The notes: a model not told the origin generated them from the sequence alone. A stretch of DNA of 64,000 nucleotides from Sulfuritalea sp. (GCA_016712985.1 JADJQA010000043.1:1-64000), one strand, 5' to 3'. Positions 17,341 to 26,805 are shown, counted from the stretch's first letter. Translations and numbers: made by a program.

Positions 17341-19824
17341 TTGAGCAAGCTGCCCTTCTTCGATTTCACCGGCTGGACGCTGAATGTCTTGCGCCGGATT
17401 CTGTATCTGGCAACGCGGACCCAGGTGTTCCCGGACGCTCCGGGGATGCTCGAGCTGCGGCCCGATCTGCCGGTTTGCTATGTGCTGCACGAGCGCCACC
17501 TTTCCAATCTGCTGGTACTTGATCACGAGTGCCGTCGGCTGGGATTGCCGCCGGCATTGCAAGTCCTGCGCGACGGCGCATTCAGTGCGCGACGATCCTT
17601 CTTTTTCCTCTTGCGCAACACGCGCGGACAACTCCTGCCGAATCCGCGCGGCGATCATTCCGTACTACTGAAGTCAATGGTCGGAACCGCGCTCGCCAAC
17701 CCCGGCTTCGACGTGCAACTGGTGCCGGTAACGATACTCTGGGGACGCGAGCCCGGCAAACAGGACTCGATACTCAAGGCCTTGTTCGCCGAGACCTGGC
17801 AATCGGTCAGCACGCTCCGGCAGTTGTTTGCCATCCTCATCCACGGCCGTCATACCGTGGTGCGTTTCAACGCGCCGATCTCCCTGCGCGAACTGCTGCG
17901 CGGCGATATCGACGAGACCCGCGCGGCGCGCAAGCTGAGGCGGATTCTGCGGGTGCACTTCAGGCGTCAGCGCGAGATGGCGCTGGGTCCCGATCTGTCC
18001 CATCGCCGCACCCAGTTGCGCTCCTTGCTCAACATGCCCTCGGTACGCAAGGCCATTGCCCTGGAAGCGGCGGCCAAGTCGATCCCTCTGCCCGCCGCGG
18101 AACGATCAGCCCGGGAGTTCGCGCTCGAGATCGCCTCGGACTACAGCTATTCGGTAGTCCAGGCCTTGTCGCTGTTCCTGAGCTGGGTCTGGAACCAAGT
18201 CTTCAACGGGGTCGAAGTTCACAACTTCGAGCGTGTCACCGCGGTGGCGCCAGGTCACGGCATCGTTTATGTGCCCTGCCACCGAAGCCATGTGGATTAT
18301 TTGTTGCTGTCCTACATCATCTTCAACCGTGGCCTGATGGTGCCGCATATTGCTGCCGGGGCCAACCTGAATCTGCCTCTGGTTGGCGCCGTGCTGCGAC
18401 GCGGCGGAGCCTTCTTCCTGCGTCGCAAGCTCAAGGGCGAGCCGCTCTACGCGGCGGTGTTTCTGGAGTATCTGCACCTGATGATCGATCGCGGTTTTCC
18501 GATCGAATACTTTATCGAAGGCGGGCGTAGCCGCAGTGGGCGCATGCTGGCGCCCAAGGCCGGAATTCTTGCCATGACGATACAGAGTTTCGTGCGCAGC
18601 CGGTCGAGGCCACTGGTGTTCGTTCCGGTGTACATCGGCTATGAGAAGTTGATGGAGGGCGGCAGCTACCTGGCCGAACTCCACGGTCGGCCGAAGCAGT
18701 CCGAATCACTGACCGGATTGCTCGGCGCGGTGCGCTTGCTTAAGCGCAATTTTGGCAAGGTCCATGTCAATTTCGGCCAGCCGCTGGAACTTGCCGAGTT
18801 CCTTGACGCGCACCACCCGGCGTGGCGGGAAGAGAGCGTTGATCCACATGCGCCCTGGTTGCGCGGCGCCGTGGATGCCACGGCCACCGCGCTGGCGCGC
18901 GCCATCAATGCGGTGGCGGTGGTCAATCCGGTGAATCTGCTCGCCGTGACGCTGTTGTCGACGCCCAAGCACGCCGCGGATCTCCGGCTGTTGCAGAGGC
19001 AGATCGAACACGTCCAGTACTTGCTGGCCGAGACGCCCTATGCCGAGTCCGTGGTTCCATGCGCCCTGTCGGCCGCCGAGGTCATCGACTATGTGCGCGG
19101 GCTCGCTCTGGTGGAAAGCCATCCGCATCCCCTGGGCGACATGGTCCGGGCTTCGGAGCAGCAGGCGGCGCTGCTGGCCTATTTCCGCAACAATATCCTG
19201 CACCTGCTGGCCATGCCGGCGCTGCTGGCCTGCCTGGTCAGTCACAATCAGATCCTCCCGCGACAACGTGCCAGGGAAGCGATCAGGGGCATCTACGGAC
19301 TGCTGCGCGTCGAACTTTTCCTGCGCTGGGAAGCGGAGGAAATCGATGCGGCGATTGACTGCACGGAAGCCGCGCTGTGCCAACGCGGGTTGATATTCGG
19401 CGATTCCGGGACCGGCTTGCTGCGCGCGCCGCCGCCCAACAGCGAGGCGAGTCCGCAACTGCAGCAATTGGGCGAAATCATTCGCCCCACACTGGAGCGA
19501 CAGTTCCTCACGCTGGCCCTGCTGCAACACCATGGCAGCGGCCGCTTGACCCGCGCCAGCCTTGAAGAAGCGGCACACCTGCTGGCGCAACGCCTGGCCA
19601 TGCTCTACGAATTCAATTCAGCGGATTTCTCGGAAAGGATTCAGTTCGCCAACGTGATCCGCAATTTGATCGATGCCGGGATCCTGCAGGTCGATGCTGC
19701 CGGCTTGCTGCAGTTCGACGAGCGGATCACCCTCGCCGCCGCGCAGACGGAGCTGCTGCTGGCGGCGGACGTGCGTCACAGCATTCAACGCATTGCCCGC
19801 GCGGCGCCTGCCGCGGGTGCATGA
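17341..19824 (+). CDS. plsB: Glycerol-3-phosphate 1-O-acyltransferase
   Basis: Membrane-associated acyltransferase making lysophosphatidic acid from glycerol 3-phosphate and acyl-ACP/CoA. 827 aa, close to E. coli PlsB (about 807). The acyltransferase blocks are in order: 'CHRSHVDYLLLSY' (HX4D), 'RRGGAFFLRRKLKGEPLY', 'FIEGGRSRSGRMLAPK' and 'VFVPVYIGYEKLMEG'. The start is TTG at 17341 (product begins MSKLPFFDFTGW). It sits between hemA and prfA on the same strand. Confidence 0.95.
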   Translation: MSKLPFFDFTGWTLNVLRRILYLATRTQVFPDAPGMLELRPDLPVCYVLHERHLSNLLVLDHECRRLGLPPALQVLRDGAFSARRSFFFLLRNTRGQLLPNPRGDHSVLLKSMVGTALANPGFDVQLVPVTILWGREPGKQDSILKALFAETWQSVSTLRQLFAILIHGRHTVVRFNAPISLRELLRGDIDETRAARKLRRILRVHFRRQREMALGPDLSHRRTQLRSLLNMPSVRKAIALEAAAKSIPLPAAERSAREFALEIASDYSYSVVQALSLFLSWVWNQVFNGVEVHNFERVTAVAPGHGIVYVPCHRSHVDYLLLSYIIFNRGLMVPHIAAGANLNLPLVGAVLRRGGAFFLRRKLKGEPLYAAVFLEYLHLMIDRGFPIEYFIEGGRSRSGRMLAPKAGILAMTIQSFVRSRSRPLVFVPVYIGYEKLMEGGSYLAELHGRPKQSESLTGLLGAVRLLKRNFGKVHVNFGQPLELAEFLDAHHPAWREESVDPHAPWLRGAVDATATALARAINAVAVVNPVNLLAVTLLSTPKHAADLRLLQRQIEHVQYLLAETPYAESVVPCALSAAEVIDYVRGLALVESHPHPLGDMVRASEQQAALLAYFRNNILHLLAMPALLACLVSHNQILPRQRAREAIRGIYGLLRVELFLRWEAEEIDAAIDCTEAALCQRGLIFGDSGTGLLRAPPPNSEASPQLQQLGEIIRPTLERQFLTLALLQHHGSGRLTRASLEEAAHLLAQRLAMLYEFNSADFSERIQFANVIRNLIDAGILQVDAAGLLQFDERITLAAAQTELLLAADVRHSIQRIARAAPAAGA

Positions 19825-19861
19825 TCCACCGCAAGTCCCTGTCACCCTCGCAACTCATCCA

Positions 19862-20938
19862 ATGAAAAAAAGCATCCTCGAAAAACTTGAGCATCTGAGC
19901 GAGCGCCTGGCCGAAATCGACGGCCTCCTGGGCGGCGAGCATGCCGCGCGCGACATGGACGGCTATCGCAAGCTCACCCGCGAGCGCGCCGACATCCTGC
20001 CGGTGGTGGAGCTCTTCCACGCTTACCGCGGCGCCAGCGCCGACTATTCAGGCGCGGCGGAAATGCTTGGCGATCCGGAAATGAAAGAGCTGGCGCTTGC
20101 CGAACAGCAGTCGGCCGGCGCCGAGATGGCCCGGCTTGAAGTCGAACTCCAGCGTGCCCTGCTGCCGACGGACCCCAACGACGACAAGAACCTGTTCCTG
20201 GAAATCCGCGCCGGGACCGGCGGTGACGAATCCGCGCTGTTCGCTGCCGACTTGTTTCGCATGTACAGCCGCTATGCCGAGCGGCAACGCTGGAAGGTCG
20301 GGATCGTTTCGCGCAGCGAATCCGATCTCGGCGGCTTTCGCGAAATCATCGCCCGCATCGAGGGCAACGGTGCCTACTCCAGGCTCAAGTTCGAATCCGG
20401 GGGACATCGCGTGCAGCGTGTACCGGTAACCGAAACCCAGGGGCGCATCCATACCTCGGCGTGTACCGTGGCGGTACTGCCCGAAGCGGATGAAATGGTC
20501 GATATCGTCATCAATCCGGCCGACCTGCGCATCGATACCTTCCGCGCCTCGGGCGCCGGCGGTCAACACATCAACAAGACCGACTCCGCGGTACGCATAA
20601 CGCATATCCCGACCGGCATCGTCGTCGAATGCCAGGACGACCGCTCGCAGCACCGCAACAAGGCACAGGCGCTGTCGGTCCTGGCAGCACGGATCAACGA
20701 TGCCAAGCGTTGCTCCCAGCAGGAGAAGATTGCTTTCCAGCGCAAGACCCTGATCGGCTCCGGCGACCGCTCCGAACGCATCCGCACTTACAACTTTCCG
20801 CAGGGCCGGATAACCGACCATCGCATCAACCTGACGCTATACAAGATCGACGCGATCATGGACGGTGATCTTGACGAACTGGTCGGCGCCTTGACGGCTG
20901 AATATCAGGCCGAGCTGCTGGCGGCGTTGGGAGAATGA
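19862..20938 (+). CDS. prfA: Peptide chain release factor 1
   Basis: Class I release factor for UAA/UAG stop codons. 358 aa from ATG 19862 (MKKSILEKLEHLSERL); the open frame before it lies inside plsB. The peptidyl-hydrolysis GGQ motif is in 'RASGAGGQHINKTDSAVR', and the anticodon-like region precedes it at the usual distance. The stop overlaps the prmC start (ATGA), a conserved arrangement because PrmC methylates the GGQ Gln. Confidence 0.97.
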   Translation: MKKSILEKLEHLSERLAEIDGLLGGEHAARDMDGYRKLTRERADILPVVELFHAYRGASADYSGAAEMLGDPEMKELALAEQQSAGAEMARLEVELQRALLPTDPNDDKNLFLEIRAGTGGDESALFAADLFRMYSRYAERQRWKVGIVSRSESDLGGFREIIARIEGNGAYSRLKFESGGHRVQRVPVTETQGRIHTSACTVAVLPEADEMVDIVINPADLRIDTFRASGAGGQHINKTDSAVRITHIPTGIVVECQDDRSQHRNKAQALSVLAARINDAKRCSQQEKIAFQRKTLIGSGDRSERIRTYNFPQGRITDHRINLTLYKIDAIMDGDLDELVGALTAEYQAELLAALGE

Positions 20939-21828
20939 CCACGCTGTCCGCCGCGCTCGCCGCGGCGCGGGCGAAACTGCCGGCGAGCGAGGCACGCCTG
21001 CTGCTCGGGCACTTGCTGGAGCGGGATCCGGCCTGGCTGATCGCCCATGACGATGAAGTGCTTGAGGAAGCCGCGTTGCAGCGCTTTGCCTCGCTGGTGG
21101 CGCGTCGCACCGGCGGAGAACCGCTGGATTACCTGGTCGGGCAACGCGAATTTTTTGGCCGCGAATTCGCCGTTTCGCCTGCCGTGCTGATCCCCCGTCC
21201 CGAGACCGAACTGCTGGTTGAGATTGCACTCGCCAGGATCGCCGCCAATCATGCGCCGAAGACGGAGCGTAGCGGGGCCTGCGGGCAGGTAACCGCCGAG
21301 GTCGGCGAAGCTTGCGCGGGACCCCGGGTTCTCGATCTGGGCACCGGCAGCGGATGCATTGCCATCACGCTCGCGCTCGAGTGCCCGCGAGCGCAAGTCA
21401 GCGCAGTGGATACATCGGAAGCCGCATTGCTCGTTGCGCGGCGGAATGCCCAACAACTCGGCGGACCGGTGCGCCTTGTGCACAGCGACTGGTTTGCTGC
21501 GCTGGCCGGAGAGAGCTTCGACCTGATTGTCGCCAACCCGCCCTACATCGCCGCTGGCGATCCGCACCTTGTCGTTGGCGACCTGCGTCACGAGCCGGTC
21601 GCCGCATTGACTGGCGGCGTCGACGGGCTGGCGTCCATTCGCCGCATCATCACCCTCGCGCCGGCGCATCTGGCCTCTGGCGGACAACTCTGGCTGGAGC
21701 ACGGCTACGATCAAGCCGGGGCGGTGCGCGAACTGCTAGCGGCAGCGGGTTTCGCCGACATCGAGCAACACATTGATCTTGCGGGCATCGTGCGGGTCAG
21801 CGGGGGCCGACTGCGGCCGGCCGGTTGA
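20935..21828 (+). CDS. prmC: Release factor glutamine methyltransferase
   Basis: SAM-dependent N5-methylation of the GGQ glutamine in RF1/RF2. 297 aa. SAM-binding 'VLDLGTGSGCIAITLA' (about residues 133-148) and the catalytic 'LIVANPPYIAAGD' are intact, as is the PrmC hallmark 'FFGREFAVSPAVLIPRPETE'. It starts inside the prfA stop (ATGA). An insertion of about 15 residues around 'NHAPKTERSGACGQ', just ahead of the SAM motif, is longer than usual. Confidence 0.96.
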   Translation: MTTLSAALAAARAKLPASEARLLLGHLLERDPAWLIAHDDEVLEEAALQRFASLVARRTGGEPLDYLVGQREFFGREFAVSPAVLIPRPETELLVEIALARIAANHAPKTERSGACGQVTAEVGEACAGPRVLDLGTGSGCIAITLALECPRAQVSAVDTSEAALLVARRNAQQLGGPVRLVHSDWFAALAGESFDLIVANPPYIAAGDPHLVVGDLRHEPVAALTGGVDGLASIRRIITLAPAHLASGGQLWLEHGYDQAGAVRELLAAAGFADIEQHIDLAGIVRVSGGRLRPAG

Positions 21829-21898
21829 GCGCAGATTGCCCTGTGAATGATGGTTCTGGCTAGAATCCGGCGTGCCCGACCGCGAGAAGGAAGAACCC

Positions 21899-22315
21899 AT
21901 GAAATGGAACAGCACTTTTGCGATTGGTATTGAAGCGATCGACAAGCAACACCAGGAAATCTTCGAGCGTCTGCTTGCGATCGAGAACTCAATAACCAAA
22001 CGAGATTCCTGGCATATCCTGCATTGCTTCCTGACCCGGTTGGCCGACTACGTGAAGTTTCACCTGGCCGTCGAGGAGGCGCTGCTTGAGATCATCCGCT
22101 ATCCGGATCGCGCGCGACATCGCGACATGCACGAAAGACTCATCGAGCAGATAACCGAGCTGGAAGATCAGTTGCGCAAGCAGGGGCCGGCTGAGGGCCT
22201 TGTGGTGGGCTTCTTCGAAAGCTGGTTCGTCAGGCACGTTCTGAGCACCGACCGGGAATACGCCGCCTATGTCAAGAAGGAGTTCCCGGCGCTTGTCGCC
22301 CGGCGGTCGGCGTAG
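21899..22315 (+). CDS. Bacteriohemerythrin
   Basis: 138-aa single-domain O2-binding diiron protein. Putative ligands in order: H18 (DKQHQEIF), H55 and E59 (FHLAVEEA), H74 and H78 (HRDMH), H113 and D118 (RHVLSTDRE), the complete 5-His/2-carboxylate set. ATG at 21899 follows GAGAAGGAAG; a longer in-frame start at 21872 adds only polar residues. A TAGAAT hexamer at 21861-21866 may be its -10 box. Such proteins deliver or sense oxygen in microaerobic bacteria. Monocistronic. Confidence 0.9.
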   Translation: MKWNSTFAIGIEAIDKQHQEIFERLLAIENSITKRDSWHILHCFLTRLADYVKFHLAVEEALLEIIRYPDRARHRDMHERLIEQITELEDQLRKQGPAEGLVVGFFESWFVRHVLSTDREYAAYVKKEFPALVARRSA

Positions 22316-22453
22316 GCTTCCGGGGCTCTGCCGCTACGCAAACTTCAGGGCTGCGCAAACGGCGTCCCCGGTCTGAAAAACGATCGCTTCAACGAAAAAG
22401 GTGGCGCGAAATCCATTCGGCACCATCCTTGATCGCAACTGAAGCGACGGTTT

Positions 22454-23107
22454 CTAGCGCAGGCCGGAAATATAGTCCGAGACCGCCTTGATCTCGGGAT
22501 CGGTCATCTTGATCGCGACCATGCGCATCATCTTGTTCGGGTCGTTGGCGCGGGCGCCCTCGCGGAAGCCCTTCAACTGTGCTTCCACGTATTCGGCATA
22601 CTGGCCGCCGATGCGCGGGTATTGCGCCGGGATGCCGCTACCGGCCGGGCCGTGACACCCCGCGCAGGCCGGCAGGCCCTTGGCCTGATCGCCGCCGCGA
22701 TACAGCTTCTGGCCCAGAGCGATGGTTTCGCGGTTTTTCGCCGCCTCGCCCTTCTGGGTCTGCGCCGCGTAATACGCAGCAAGGTCACGCATCTGGCCTT
22801 CGTCGTAGGCCGCGATCATGCCGTTCATGACCGCATTCACGCGCTCGGGTTGCTTGCCCTCGGCGGCCTTGAAGTTCTTCAACTGCTTGAACAGATACTC
22901 CGGATGTTGTCCCGCCAGTTTGGGGTTGGCGGCAAGCGGGCTGTTGCCATCGGGGCCATGACATGCGACGCAGACGCCGGAGGCGATCGTTTGGCCGCGC
23001 GCGGCATCGCCCATGGGGGCTGCCTTGGCGGCATCGGACGCCTGAGCGCCGAATGCCGTTATCGTACACGACAGAGTAAGCAGGCAACTGAGCAGGGAAC
23101 GCTTCAT
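22454..23107 (-). CDS. Periplasmic diheme cytochrome c4-type protein
   Basis: 217 aa with a signal peptide (MKRSLLSCLLTL...FGAQA) and two homologous cytochrome c domains. CxxCH sites are at 'GVCVACHGPDGNS' and 'PACAGCHGPAGSG', and each domain ends with a Met-containing segment ('AVMNGMIAAYDE', 'MRMVAIKMTD') for axial ligation. The layout is that of cytochrome c4, an electron carrier to terminal oxidases or nitrate/nitrite respiration. It diverges from engB with 117 bp between. Confidence 0.9.
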   Translation of the reverse strand: MKRSLLSCLLTLSCTITAFGAQASDAAKAAPMGDAARGQTIASGVCVACHGPDGNSPLAANPKLAGQHPEYLFKQLKNFKAAEGKQPERVNAVMNGMIAAYDEGQMRDLAAYYAAQTQKGEAAKNRETIALGQKLYRGGDQAKGLPACAGCHGPAGSGIPAQYPRIGGQYAEYVEAQLKGFREGARANDPNKMMRMVAIKMTDPEIKAVSDYISGLR

Positions 23108-23224
23108 TGATAAGACTCCTCGGAAACTCGGGGATTCGGAAATTGTAAACCTGATATTCTATCCCAGCTCGCCCGATTTCTCCACGCTACGCCCCATGCC
23201 GGAGCGCCTCTGTCGCATTCCCCG

Positions 23225-23833
23225 ATGTCCCTGTTTCGCCACGCCGTCTTCGAGATTTCCGTAGCCCAGCCCAGTGGCCTGCCTGTGCCGGAAGGTGCGG
23301 AGATCGCCTTCGCGGGTCGTTCCAATTCAGGAAAATCGAGTGCCATCAATACGCTGGTAGGCCATACCCGGCTTGCCTTCGTCTCCAAGACACCCGGTCG
23401 GACCCAGCTCATCAACCTGTTTCGCTTGAAGAATGGTGCGGCCCTGGTCGATTTGCCCGGCTACGGCTATGCCCAGGTGCCACTGACGATTCGCCTCCAG
23501 TGGCAGGGGCTGCTGGAACATTACCTGACCTGCCGATCCAATCTTGTCGGCCTGGTGCTGATCATGGATTCGCGTCGCCCGCTGACGGAACTCGACTGTA
23601 AGATGATCGGCTGGTTTGGCGCCACGGGCCGCCCAATCCACTGCCTCTTGACGAAGTCAGACAAGCTGACGCGTCAGGAGCAGTCCAAGACCTTGCGCGA
23701 GACCCGCGTGGCGCTGGCCGACTTTGGCGAGCAAATTAGCGTGCAGATGTTCTCCAGCCTGAAAAAGAGCGGTATGGAAGAAGCCGAACAAGTGGTCGGA
23801 AACTGGTTGAATGGCGAAAAATGCCAAACCTGA
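23225..23833 (+). CDS. engB: Ribosome biogenesis GTP-binding protein EngB/YsxC
   Basis: TRAFAC GTPase for 50S subunit assembly, 202 aa. G1 'GRSNSGKSSAINTLVG', G2 Thr in 'PGRTQLINLF', G3 'DLPGYGYA', G4 'LTKSDKL' are all present. Full length. The divergent arrangement with a cytochrome c4 gene is common in Betaproteobacteria. Confidence 0.95.
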   Translation: MSLFRHAVFEISVAQPSGLPVPEGAEIAFAGRSNSGKSSAINTLVGHTRLAFVSKTPGRTQLINLFRLKNGAALVDLPGYGYAQVPLTIRLQWQGLLEHYLTCRSNLVGLVLIMDSRRPLTELDCKMIGWFGATGRPIHCLLTKSDKLTRQEQSKTLRETRVALADFGEQISVQMFSSLKKSGMEEAEQVVGNWLNGEKCQT

Positions 23834-23841
23834 CGATGAAA

Positions 23842-23908
23842 CCGTCCGCCCTGAGTCTGTCGAAAGGCCCTTCGACCGTTCGACAAACTCACGGCTAAGA
23901 GCGAACGG
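23842..23908. repeat. Degenerate inverted repeat of the 'CCGTTCGCCCTGAG...' type
   Basis: Left arm CCGTCCGCCCTGAGTCTGTC (23842-23861) continued by GAAAGG; right arm GTTCGACAAACTCACGGC (23878-23895) then GAGCGAACGG to 23908. Together they form a long imperfect hairpin, resembling a dispersed element that I know from many proteobacterial genomes in the form of a paired 'TTCGACAAGCTCAGGGC' sequence. It begins 8 bp after the engB stop. Its role, if any, may be in 3'-end stabilisation. Confidence 0.6.
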
Positions 23909-23983
23909 GTTCGCAGTTGTTTCACGCTAAATGGGCCTGAAGGGATAGCGCTCGCGAGTCGCCCGATAGACTTTGGCGAGGCC

Positions 23984-24023
23984 AAAACAAAAGCCCTCGA
24001 CCAAAGGGGATGTGGTCGAGGGC
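23984..24023 (-). terminator. Intrinsic terminator of the candidate small RNA
   Basis: Stem GCCCTCGACCA (23993-24003) pairs perfectly with TGGTCGAGGGC (24013-24023) around a 9-nt loop. On the minus strand it is followed by TTTTGTTTT (23992-23984). The plus strand has A-rich sequence there instead, so the terminator works on the minus strand only. No minus-strand protein gene ends nearby, which supports an RNA gene. Confidence 0.75.
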
Positions 24024-24104
24024 GAAACACCTTGAAAGGTTCAAGGCACCCGCTCAGGGAGGTGAAGCGGGAGACGGCGCAAACATGCGTTCGCTACCAT
24101 CTGC
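23984..24104 (-). ncRNA. Candidate small regulatory RNA with anti-Shine-Dalgarno loop
   Basis: A predicted transcript of about 120 nt on the minus strand between engB and hemB. Reading 5' to 3' on that strand: a hairpin at 24071-24049 with stem CCCGCT/AGCGGG and loop TCACCTCCCTG; a hairpin at 24046-24030 (CCTTGAA/TTCAAGG, 3-nt loop); and an 11-bp GC-rich hairpin at 24023-23993 followed by TTTTGTTTT, a factor-independent terminator. A good promoter lies immediately upstream (separate entry). The first loop contains TCACCTCC, identical to the anti-Shine-Dalgarno tail of 16S rRNA. No family was recognised. Evidence is structure and signals only; expression is not shown. Confidence 0.55.
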
Positions 24105-24109
24105 CGGTT

Positions 24110-24137
24110 ATGATAGATCGTATGCGTTAAAGTTCAA
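24110..24137 (-). promoter_or_regulatory. Sigma-70-like promoter for the candidate small RNA
   Basis: On the minus strand TTGAAC (24137-24132) and TATCAT (24115-24110) are separated by 16 nt. The -10 matches consensus at 5 of 6 and the -35 at 4 of 6. Predicted start is near 24104. It faces away from hemB. Confidence 0.5.
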
Positions 24138-24170
24138 GTAGTTTGGAAAAACATTTTCAAGGGTAAGCCA

Positions 24171-25182
24171 ATGATTAAAATAGGTGTATTCCCCCGCTCA
24201 CGGATGCGCCGCATGCGTCGTGATGATTTTTCTCGGCGTCTGATGCGTGAGCACACACTCACGGCCAACGATCTGATTTACCCGGTTTTTGTGCTTGAAG
24301 GCTCGGATCGCACGGAGGCGGTTGCTTCTATGCCCGGCGTTGAGCGCATGTCGCTTGATCGCCTCTTGCCCGTCGCGGAAAAGGCGCTGAAGCTGGGGGT
24401 GCCGGCATTGGCGCTGTTCCCCGTGGTGGATGGCAGCAGGAAAACCATGGGCGCGGAAGAAGCCTGGAACCCGGCGGGTCTGGTTCCCAGCGTGGTCGCG
24501 CGCCTCAAGCAGGACTTTCCTGAACTGGGTGTGATCACCGACGTTGCGCTCGACCCCTACACCAGTCATGGTCAGGATGGCCTGATCGACCCGGCTGATC
24601 CGCGCGCCTATGTTATGAACGATGAGACGCTGGAAGCCCCTGGCGAAACAGGCGCTTTGCCACGCGCGTGCTGGCGCCGACGTGGTGGCCCCGTCAGACA
24701 TGATGGACGGCCGAATTGGCCGTATTCGCGCCGCGCTGGATGCCGAGAATCTGATCCACACGCGCATCCTGGCGTATTCGGCCAAGTATGCTTCCGCTTT
24801 CTACGGTCCCTTCCGAGACGCTGTCGGTTCCGCCGGCAACCTGGGCAAGGGCAACAAGTACACCTACCAGATGGATCCAGCCAACAGCGACGAGGCGCTG
24901 CGCGAAGTGGCGCTGGATCTCGACGAAGGTGCCGACATGGTGATGGTCAAGCCGGGCATGCCGTATCTCGACATCGTGCGTCGGGTAAAGGACCAGTTCG
25001 GCGTGCCGACCTACGCCTATCAAGTCAGCGGCGAATACGCGATGCTCAAAGCCGCCGCGCGCAACGGCTGGCTGGCCCACGATGCGGTGATGATGGAGGC
25101 TCTGCTTGGCTTCAAACGTGCGGGCTGCGACGGCATCCTGACTTATTTTGCGCTCGAAGCGGCGAGGCTGCTGGAGGGCTGA
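24171..25182 (+). CDS. hemB: Delta-aminolevulinic acid dehydratase (one frameshift)
   Basis: Condenses two 5-aminolevulinate molecules to porphobilinogen in heme synthesis. About 336 aa once one surplus C in the CCCC run at 24635-24638 is removed; before and after this point the two frames give the complete protein. The active-site 'MVMVKPGMPYLDIV' (Schiff-base Lys) and 'GNKYTYQMDPANSDEA' are present. The metal loop reads 'DVALDPYTSHGQDG', lacking the Cys triad of zinc enzymes, so this is the Mg2+-dependent type. ATG 24171 is preceded by AAGGG. As the enzyme is essential, the frameshift is most likely a sequence error. Confidence 0.9.
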
Positions 25183-25325
25183 ATCCGCTGCCGGCGGGGC
25201 GGTGGACGTCATCCCTCGCGGAAAGGCGTCTTGCGTAACGGCATAGTCCGGGATGGGTCTTGCGCGCCGGAAATCTGCTCTATGCCCCGAAGCAATGTAT
25301 TCCCCGGGCCGCAGGCGGGCCGGCG

Positions 25326-25913
25326 TCATCGCGCCAGAATCGGCCACTGCGCCGGCCAGCCCGTCAGCGGATCATCCTTGAAACCGCTCTTGACAAAGCG
25401 CTGCCAGCGACCCATCGTGTAGCAAACCAGCAAGTCGGCGTGAGCGCCAAAATCATGCTCGGCGGCGAGCGCACCCTGCGCCGAGCCTACCTTGAGGCAC
25501 TGCTTGAGTGTGGCTTCGATGCGGTCCAGCAACTGGTTGATGCGTGCCTGCAGTCGCGGATTTTCGTTGACCAGTGCGTCTCCCACCAGTACCCGCGTCA
25601 GTCCGCGGTTCTTCTGCGCGAAGCGCAATAATGAAGCGACGATGGCCTCGGCCTGCTTGAGGCCGGATTCCTCGGCCGCTTCGATCTGGGTGATCACCGA
25701 GAACACCCCGTTCTCGATGAATTCGATCAGACCCTCGTACATCTGCGCCTTGCTGGCGAAGTGACGGTACAGCGCGGCCTCCGAAACCTGAAGCTGTTTG
25801 GCCAGCAGGGCAGTGGTTACTTTCTGCACCGCCGGGCGTTCGAGCATTTCTGCAATGGTTTCGAGGATCAGGAGTTTCTTTTCACCAAGCTTGGCGGCGC
25901 GGGTTTTGTTCAT
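25326..25913 (-). CDS. slmA: Nucleoid occlusion factor SlmA (TetR family)
   Basis: DNA-bound inhibitor of FtsZ assembly over the nucleoid. 195 aa: N-terminal TetR helix-turn-helix ('VTTALLAKQLQVSEAALYRHF', about residues 32-52; HTH recognition helix SEAALYRHFASK) and a helical ligand/FtsZ domain. 'RHFASKAQMYEGLIEFIE' is characteristic of SlmA rather than of drug-responsive TetR proteins. It lies 9 bp downstream of argB and is likely in the same transcript, a pairing found in other Betaproteobacteria. Confidence 0.88.
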   Translation of the reverse strand: MNKTRAAKLGEKKLLILETIAEMLERPAVQKVTTALLAKQLQVSEAALYRHFASKAQMYEGLIEFIENGVFSVITQIEAAEESGLKQAEAIVASLLRFAQKNRGLTRVLVGDALVNENPRLQARINQLLDRIEATLKQCLKVGSAQGALAAEHDFGAHADLLVCYTMGRWQRFVKSGFKDDPLTGWPAQWPILAR

Positions 25914-25922
25914 GGCGGCTCG

Positions 25923-26805
25923 TCACTTTGACTTGATCAGCGTACCCACGCCCTTGTCCGTCAGAATTTCCAGCAACAGCGCATGGGCGACACGGCCATC
26001 GAGGATGTGCACGCTCTTCACGCCGCTCCTTGCCGCATCCAGCGCCGAACTGATCTTCGGCAGCATGCCGCCGGAGAGGGTGCCGTCCGCCACCATTTCG
26101 TCGATCTGCTTGGGAGTGATGCCAGTAAGCAGATTGCCAGCATGGTCCAGCACGCCCGGCGTATTGGTCAGCAGCACCAGCTTTTCCGCCTTGAGGACTT
26201 CGGCGATCTTGCCGGCGACCACGTCGGCATTGATGTTGTAGGTCTGGCCTTCGCTACCGACGCCGATCGGTGCAATGACCGGGATGAAATCGCCGCTGTC
26301 GAGAAGGGCGATCAGGCTGGGATCGATCGAGGCGATCTCGCCGACCTGGCCGATGTCGATCGGATTGGCCGGGTCATCCTTGTTCTCCATCATCAGCTTC
26401 CTGGCGCGGATGAAGTTGCCGTCCTTGCCCGTCAGGCCCACGGCTTTGCCACCATGCTGATTGATAAGATTGACAATTTCCTTGTTGACCTGGCCGCCGA
26501 GCACCATCTCGACCAGATCCATGGTCTCGGCATCGGTCACGCGCATGCCCTGGACGAATTCTCCTTCTTGCCAACGCGGGCCAGCAGGCTGTCGATCTGC
26601 GGGCCGCCGCCAGTACCACCACCGGGTCCATGCCGACCAGTTTGAGCAGGACCACGTCGCGGGCGAAACACTGCTTCAAATACTCGTCAGTCATGGCATT
26701 GCCGCCGTACTTGACGACTATGGTACGGCCGTGAAAACGCTTGATGTAAGGCAAGGCCTCGGCAAGAACGTCTGCCCTGTGGGCGGAATCGAGCTTCTCT
26801 GTCAT
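25923..26805 (-). CDS. argB: Acetylglutamate kinase (two frameshifts)
   Basis: Phosphorylates N-acetylglutamate in arginine synthesis. From ATG 26805 (MTEKLDSAHRADVL) the N-terminal third includes 'RTIVVKYGGNAMTD', the kinase Lys-Gly-Gly. Two shifts follow: around 26610-26616, where the expected glycine-rich GGGPQ sequence reads AAARR, and around 26563, where one base is missing in AAGGAG. After that the C-terminal two thirds (MRVTDAETMDLVEM to the end) are intact, including 'GQTYNINADVVAGKIAEVL'. Adding back two bases gives 294 aa, the normal size. Sequence error is the likeliest cause. Confidence 0.88.

Noticed and set aside
24085..24141. 18-codon frame MRSLPSAGYDRSYALKFK before hemB with GGGAG upstream
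   Set aside because: Very short, overlaps the promoter of the minus-strand RNA, and no attenuator or conserved signal follows.
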